Source of the DNA: Planctomycetota bacterium
GTDB lineage: Bacteria > Planctomycetota > Phycisphaerae > Sedimentisphaerales > Anaerohalosphaeraceae
Direction of reading: 5' to 3'
DNA length: 6,011 nt
NCBI GenBank assembly: GCA_021160785.1
Contig: JAGHBX010000079.1
Coordinates: 1 to 6,011, forward strand
The translations under genes were made by a program, and so were the position numbers. This document shows, piece by piece, positions 4,283 to 6,011 of the stretch. How positions within the stretch are numbered: the first letter of the stretch is position 1; each line of letters starts with the position of its first letter. The notes under the pieces were generated by a model that was given only the letters and a program-made list of their open reading frames with translations, did no database searches and was not told the origin of the DNA.

Positions 4283-5566
4283 TCAGACAGCAGTCAAGAT
4301 TTCCTTATAAATCCCTGCACACTTTGCAGCGGAATCTTCCCATCGAAGTTTTCGCACCTCAAGGCCGCCGTGATCCCGCAGGGTGCTCTTTAACGCTGCA
4401 TATTTCAGTACGGCAACAATTTTGTTAGCCATCTCGTCAATATCCCAGAAATCGACTTTCAATGCATGCGACAGAACTTCGGCCACACCACTTTGCTTGC
4501 TTATTATAACAGGCACGTCATTATCCAACGCCTCTAACGGCACCAGCCCAAAAGGCTCGGATACCGAAGGCATTACGAAAAGATCCGCCATCCTGTACAT
4601 TTCTCGAACATCGTCACCTCGCAAAAATCCCGTAAACACCACCTTGCTCCCGATGCCGAGTTCCGCCGCCATTTCAATTGTCCGATGCATCATATCCCCG
4701 GAACCGGCCATCACAAACTTGACATTATCCATTACTTCGAGAACTTTCTTTGCCGCCCGAAGAAAATATTCCGGGCCTTTCTGCATCGTGATCCGGCCTA
4801 AAAACAAAACCAGTTTTTCATCGTTGTCGACCGTACTCGTATTCCAGGCGCCGTTGCCGTTACATTCAACGCCGTTGTGCGCCACTTCGACTTTTTCGCC
4901 GCTTATCCCGTACCGGCTGTTTATGATATTGCGGGTAAAATGACTTACGGCGATTATTCGATCGGCTGCATGCATACCCTCTCGCTCGATATCGTAAATC
5001 ATCTGATTCACATGCTCGCCGCTGCGGTCGAATTCCGTCGAGTGAACATGTATTATTAACGGTTTGCCGCTCAACGCGGCTACCCTGATTCCAGCGGGAT
5101 AAGTCATCCAGTCATGAGCGTGAATAATGTCAAACGCTTCGTTCGCGGACAATTCAGCGGCAATTGCGGCATAACGGTAAACCTCCGTGTACATGTCGCC
5201 GGCGTAGTCTGCTTTGTTCATAAGCGGGACGGTATTATTGGCGGTGCTAATTCGTTGTTTTTGTTTCAACATCTCTTCAATACGCTGCCGGTAAACATCG
5301 GTACTTGAATATGGCTGCAACGATGAGTTGATTGTGCGAAATGTCACATTTGTCAGGTCATCGAATTTCACCGCCGGAGCGGATTTTATCGAGTTGGGAC
5401 CGAGTAGATTCACATGGGAGGCATATTGATGATCGACCATTTTGGGTAAACAGAACGTTATTTCCAGGCCAAGCCGGCTCATTGCCTTGGTAAGACCGTA
5501 GCAGGCTGTCCCTAAACCGCCGCTGATAAGCGGGGGGAACTCCCAGCCTAACATAAAGACCCTCAT
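4283..5566 (-). CDS. GT4 family glycosyltransferase, glycogen-synthase-like
   Basis: 427 residues, GT-B fold. The N-terminal Rossmann domain begins MRVFMLGWEFPPLISGGLGT, where SGGLGT (15-20) is the glycine loop analogous to the KxGGLGD loop of glycogen synthases. HAHDW (149-153) and HVHSTEFDRSG (173-183) are typical of the acceptor domain. The C-terminal domain has LGRITMQKG (256-264), with Arg and Lys that usually bind the nucleotide-sugar phosphates (R258, K263), and the EX7E motif EPFGLVPLE (E337, E345). It should transfer a sugar, probably glucose from a nucleotide donor, to a glucan or related acceptor in the cytoplasm; the exact product cannot be told. Start ATG 5566 is chosen because family proteins begin at this strand and GGAG (5572-5575) lies five bases upstream; ATG 5599 would add 11 unlikely residues. 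It lies 36 bases after the zinc-ribbon gene. Confidence 0.9.
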   Translation of the reverse strand: MRVFMLGWEFPPLISGGLGTACYGLTKAMSRLGLEITFCLPKMVDHQYASHVNLLGPNSIKSAPAVKFDDLTNVTFRTINSSLQPYSSTDVYRQRIEEMLKQKQRISTANNTVPLMNKADYAGDMYTEVYRYAAIAAELSANEAFDIIHAHDWMTYPAGIRVAALSGKPLIIHVHSTEFDRSGEHVNQMIYDIEREGMHAADRIIAVSHFTRNIINSRYGISGEKVEVAHNGVECNGNGAWNTSTVDNDEKLVLFLGRITMQKGPEYFLRAAKKVLEVMDNVKFVMAGSGDMMHRTIEMAAELGIGSKVVFTGFLRGDDVREMYRMADLFVMPSVSEPFGLVPLEALDNDVPVIISKQSGVAEVLSHALKVDFWDIDEMANKIVAVLKYAALKSTLRDHGGLEVRKLRWEDSAAKCAGIYKEILTAV

Positions 5567-5602
5567 GTTATCTCCGGTCACTTCTTGCCGGGAAACCATG
5601 AG

Positions 5603-5788
5603 TCAGCCTTCGACCTTCTCGAGCCACTGACCCGAACAATCCCGGCGGGAGCACTTGTACCACACATAAAGTACACCGTTTTCCCGACTGCTGTCGGCTT
5701 CTACCACTGTCGTACCGCAGTCAGGACACAGGGGGCGGGAACTCTCGAACTTGGTCTGAAACTGATCAATACAGGTTGTCTCTTCCAT
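5603..5788 (-). CDS. Small zinc-ribbon-like protein
   Basis: 61 residues. CPDC (21-24) and C46-x4-C51 provide four cysteines spaced as in a zinc ribbon, with a strand between them ending in YVWYKC and followed by GQW. No membrane segment or signal is seen. The first 18 residues are polar and may be flexible. A strong ribosome site AAGGAGG (5796-5802) sits seven bases before ATG 5788. It is the first complete gene of a run with the glycosyltransferase 36 bases downstream, so the two probably share a transcript, and the ribbon may serve as a nucleic-acid or protein contact (inference). Function unknown. Confidence 0.72.
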   Translation of the reverse strand: MEETTCIDQFQTKFESSRPLCPDCGTTVVEADSSRENGVLYVWYKCSRRDCSGQWLEKVEG

Positions 5789-5853
5789 AATCTGGCCTCC
5801 TTAGAACACAGATCATCTCACAACAACAACGGCGGGTTGGCATTACAGTTTGT

Positions 5854-5944
5854 CAGAATGAAAAAGTGGAACTATCAATCATTCTGGCTCCACTTATCCT
5901 CGGCAGGATTAAGAAGCGACTTAACAGAAAATCCTGCACTTTTT
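5854..5944. ncRNA. Interlocking inverted repeats: candidate structured RNA or switch
   Basis: Exact complements: CAGAATGA (5854-5861) with TCATTCTG (5879-5886); AAGTGGA (5864-5870) with TCCACTT (5889-5895); CTTATCCT (5893-5900) with AGGATTAAG (5905-5913, one bulged T, CGGC tetraloop); GCAGGATT (5903-5910) with AATCCTGC (5930-5937); AAAAAGTG (5861-5868) with CACTTTTT (5937-5944). The first two cross like a pseudoknot; the third and fourth exclude each other. On the + strand the fourth stem is followed by A-C-T5, terminator-like. On the - strand the block lies 66 bases before the zinc-ribbon gene. It matches no RNA family I recall; strand and function are unresolved. Confidence 0.45.
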
Positions 5945-6011
5945 ACTCTGCGGACATTCCTCCATGCCCCCCCCCGTCTCATACAGCAACAGATTTGGAT
6001 GCGTACTCAAC
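5921..6011 (-). CDS. Possible C-terminal end of an upstream gene (partial)
   Basis: On the - strand one frame is open from the right edge to a TAA at 5921-5923, giving 29 residues that include a Gly triplet from a G9 run and CPQSKKCRIFC. Codon choice is not unlike the neighbours, but the fragment is short, crosses a homopolymer and ends inside the inverted repeat 5903-5937. No family recognised. Another frame closes at 5979. Weak call. Confidence 0.2.
   Translation of the reverse strand, partial: LSTHPNLLLYETGGGMEECPQSKKCRIFC
5967..5975. repeat. C9 homopolymer (G9 on the - strand)
   Basis: Nine C upstream of the - strand operon, the same length as the G9 run after the sigma factor gene and in the same sense relative to the flanking genes. 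A length change here would shift the frame of the possible gene end at the right edge. Confidence 0.6.

Noticed and set aside
4383..5308. + strand open frames within the glycosyltransferase gene
   Set aside because: They are antisense shadows without ribosome sites, and the - strand frame has a complete set of GT4 motifs.
5849..5925. Integron attC-like site (ACTTAAC matches RYYYAAC)
   Set aside because: No matching GTTRRRY core is found on the other side and the internal repeats do not follow the attC layout.

Overview
The window holds eight well-supported or plausible complete coding regions, one broken-looking regulator among them, plus two weak gene ends at the window edges. It reads as chromosome from a Gram-negative-type, flagellated, diaminopimelate-making bacterium of moderate GC. 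A planctomycete (Phycisphaerae-like) origin would fit the isolated flagellar genes and the gene style, but this is a low-confidence inference because no taxonomic marker is present.

Left part, + strand: a probable C-terminal end of an unidentified gene (about 3-116) is followed by roughly 640 bases without a convincing gene. That stretch holds A/T runs, short direct repeats, a palindromic promoter/operator-like cluster (477-525) and an imperfect 44-bp-period duplication (660-737) at the presumed promoter of the next gene. Then come an HTH-only MerR-type regulator (787-1074), a divergent FlgB-like flagellar rod protein (1111-1533), and a FliA/WhiG-type sigma factor (1747-2526). A sequence very close to the sigma-28 promoter consensus (TAAA-N16-GCCGATAG) lies upstream of the sigma gene, inside an inverted repeat, which suggests autoregulation. 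dapF (2718-3593) follows with its own sigma-70-type promoter and a leader with a possible hairpin.

Right part, - strand, convergent with dapF and read right to left: a small zinc-ribbon protein (5788-5603), a GT4 glycosyltransferase of glycogen-synthase-like type (5566-4283), an unidentified protein of about 80 residues (4243-4001) and an N-terminally truncated FixJ/LuxR-type response regulator (3952-3614). The spacing fits one operon. The last two open frames share a reading frame separated by a single TGA.

The most unusual structure is at 5854-5944, upstream of the - strand operon. Several exact 7-8 nt inverted repeats interlock so that the hairpins exclude one another. This resembles a pseudoknot plus terminator/antiterminator switch, and it matches no RNA family I can name from memory.
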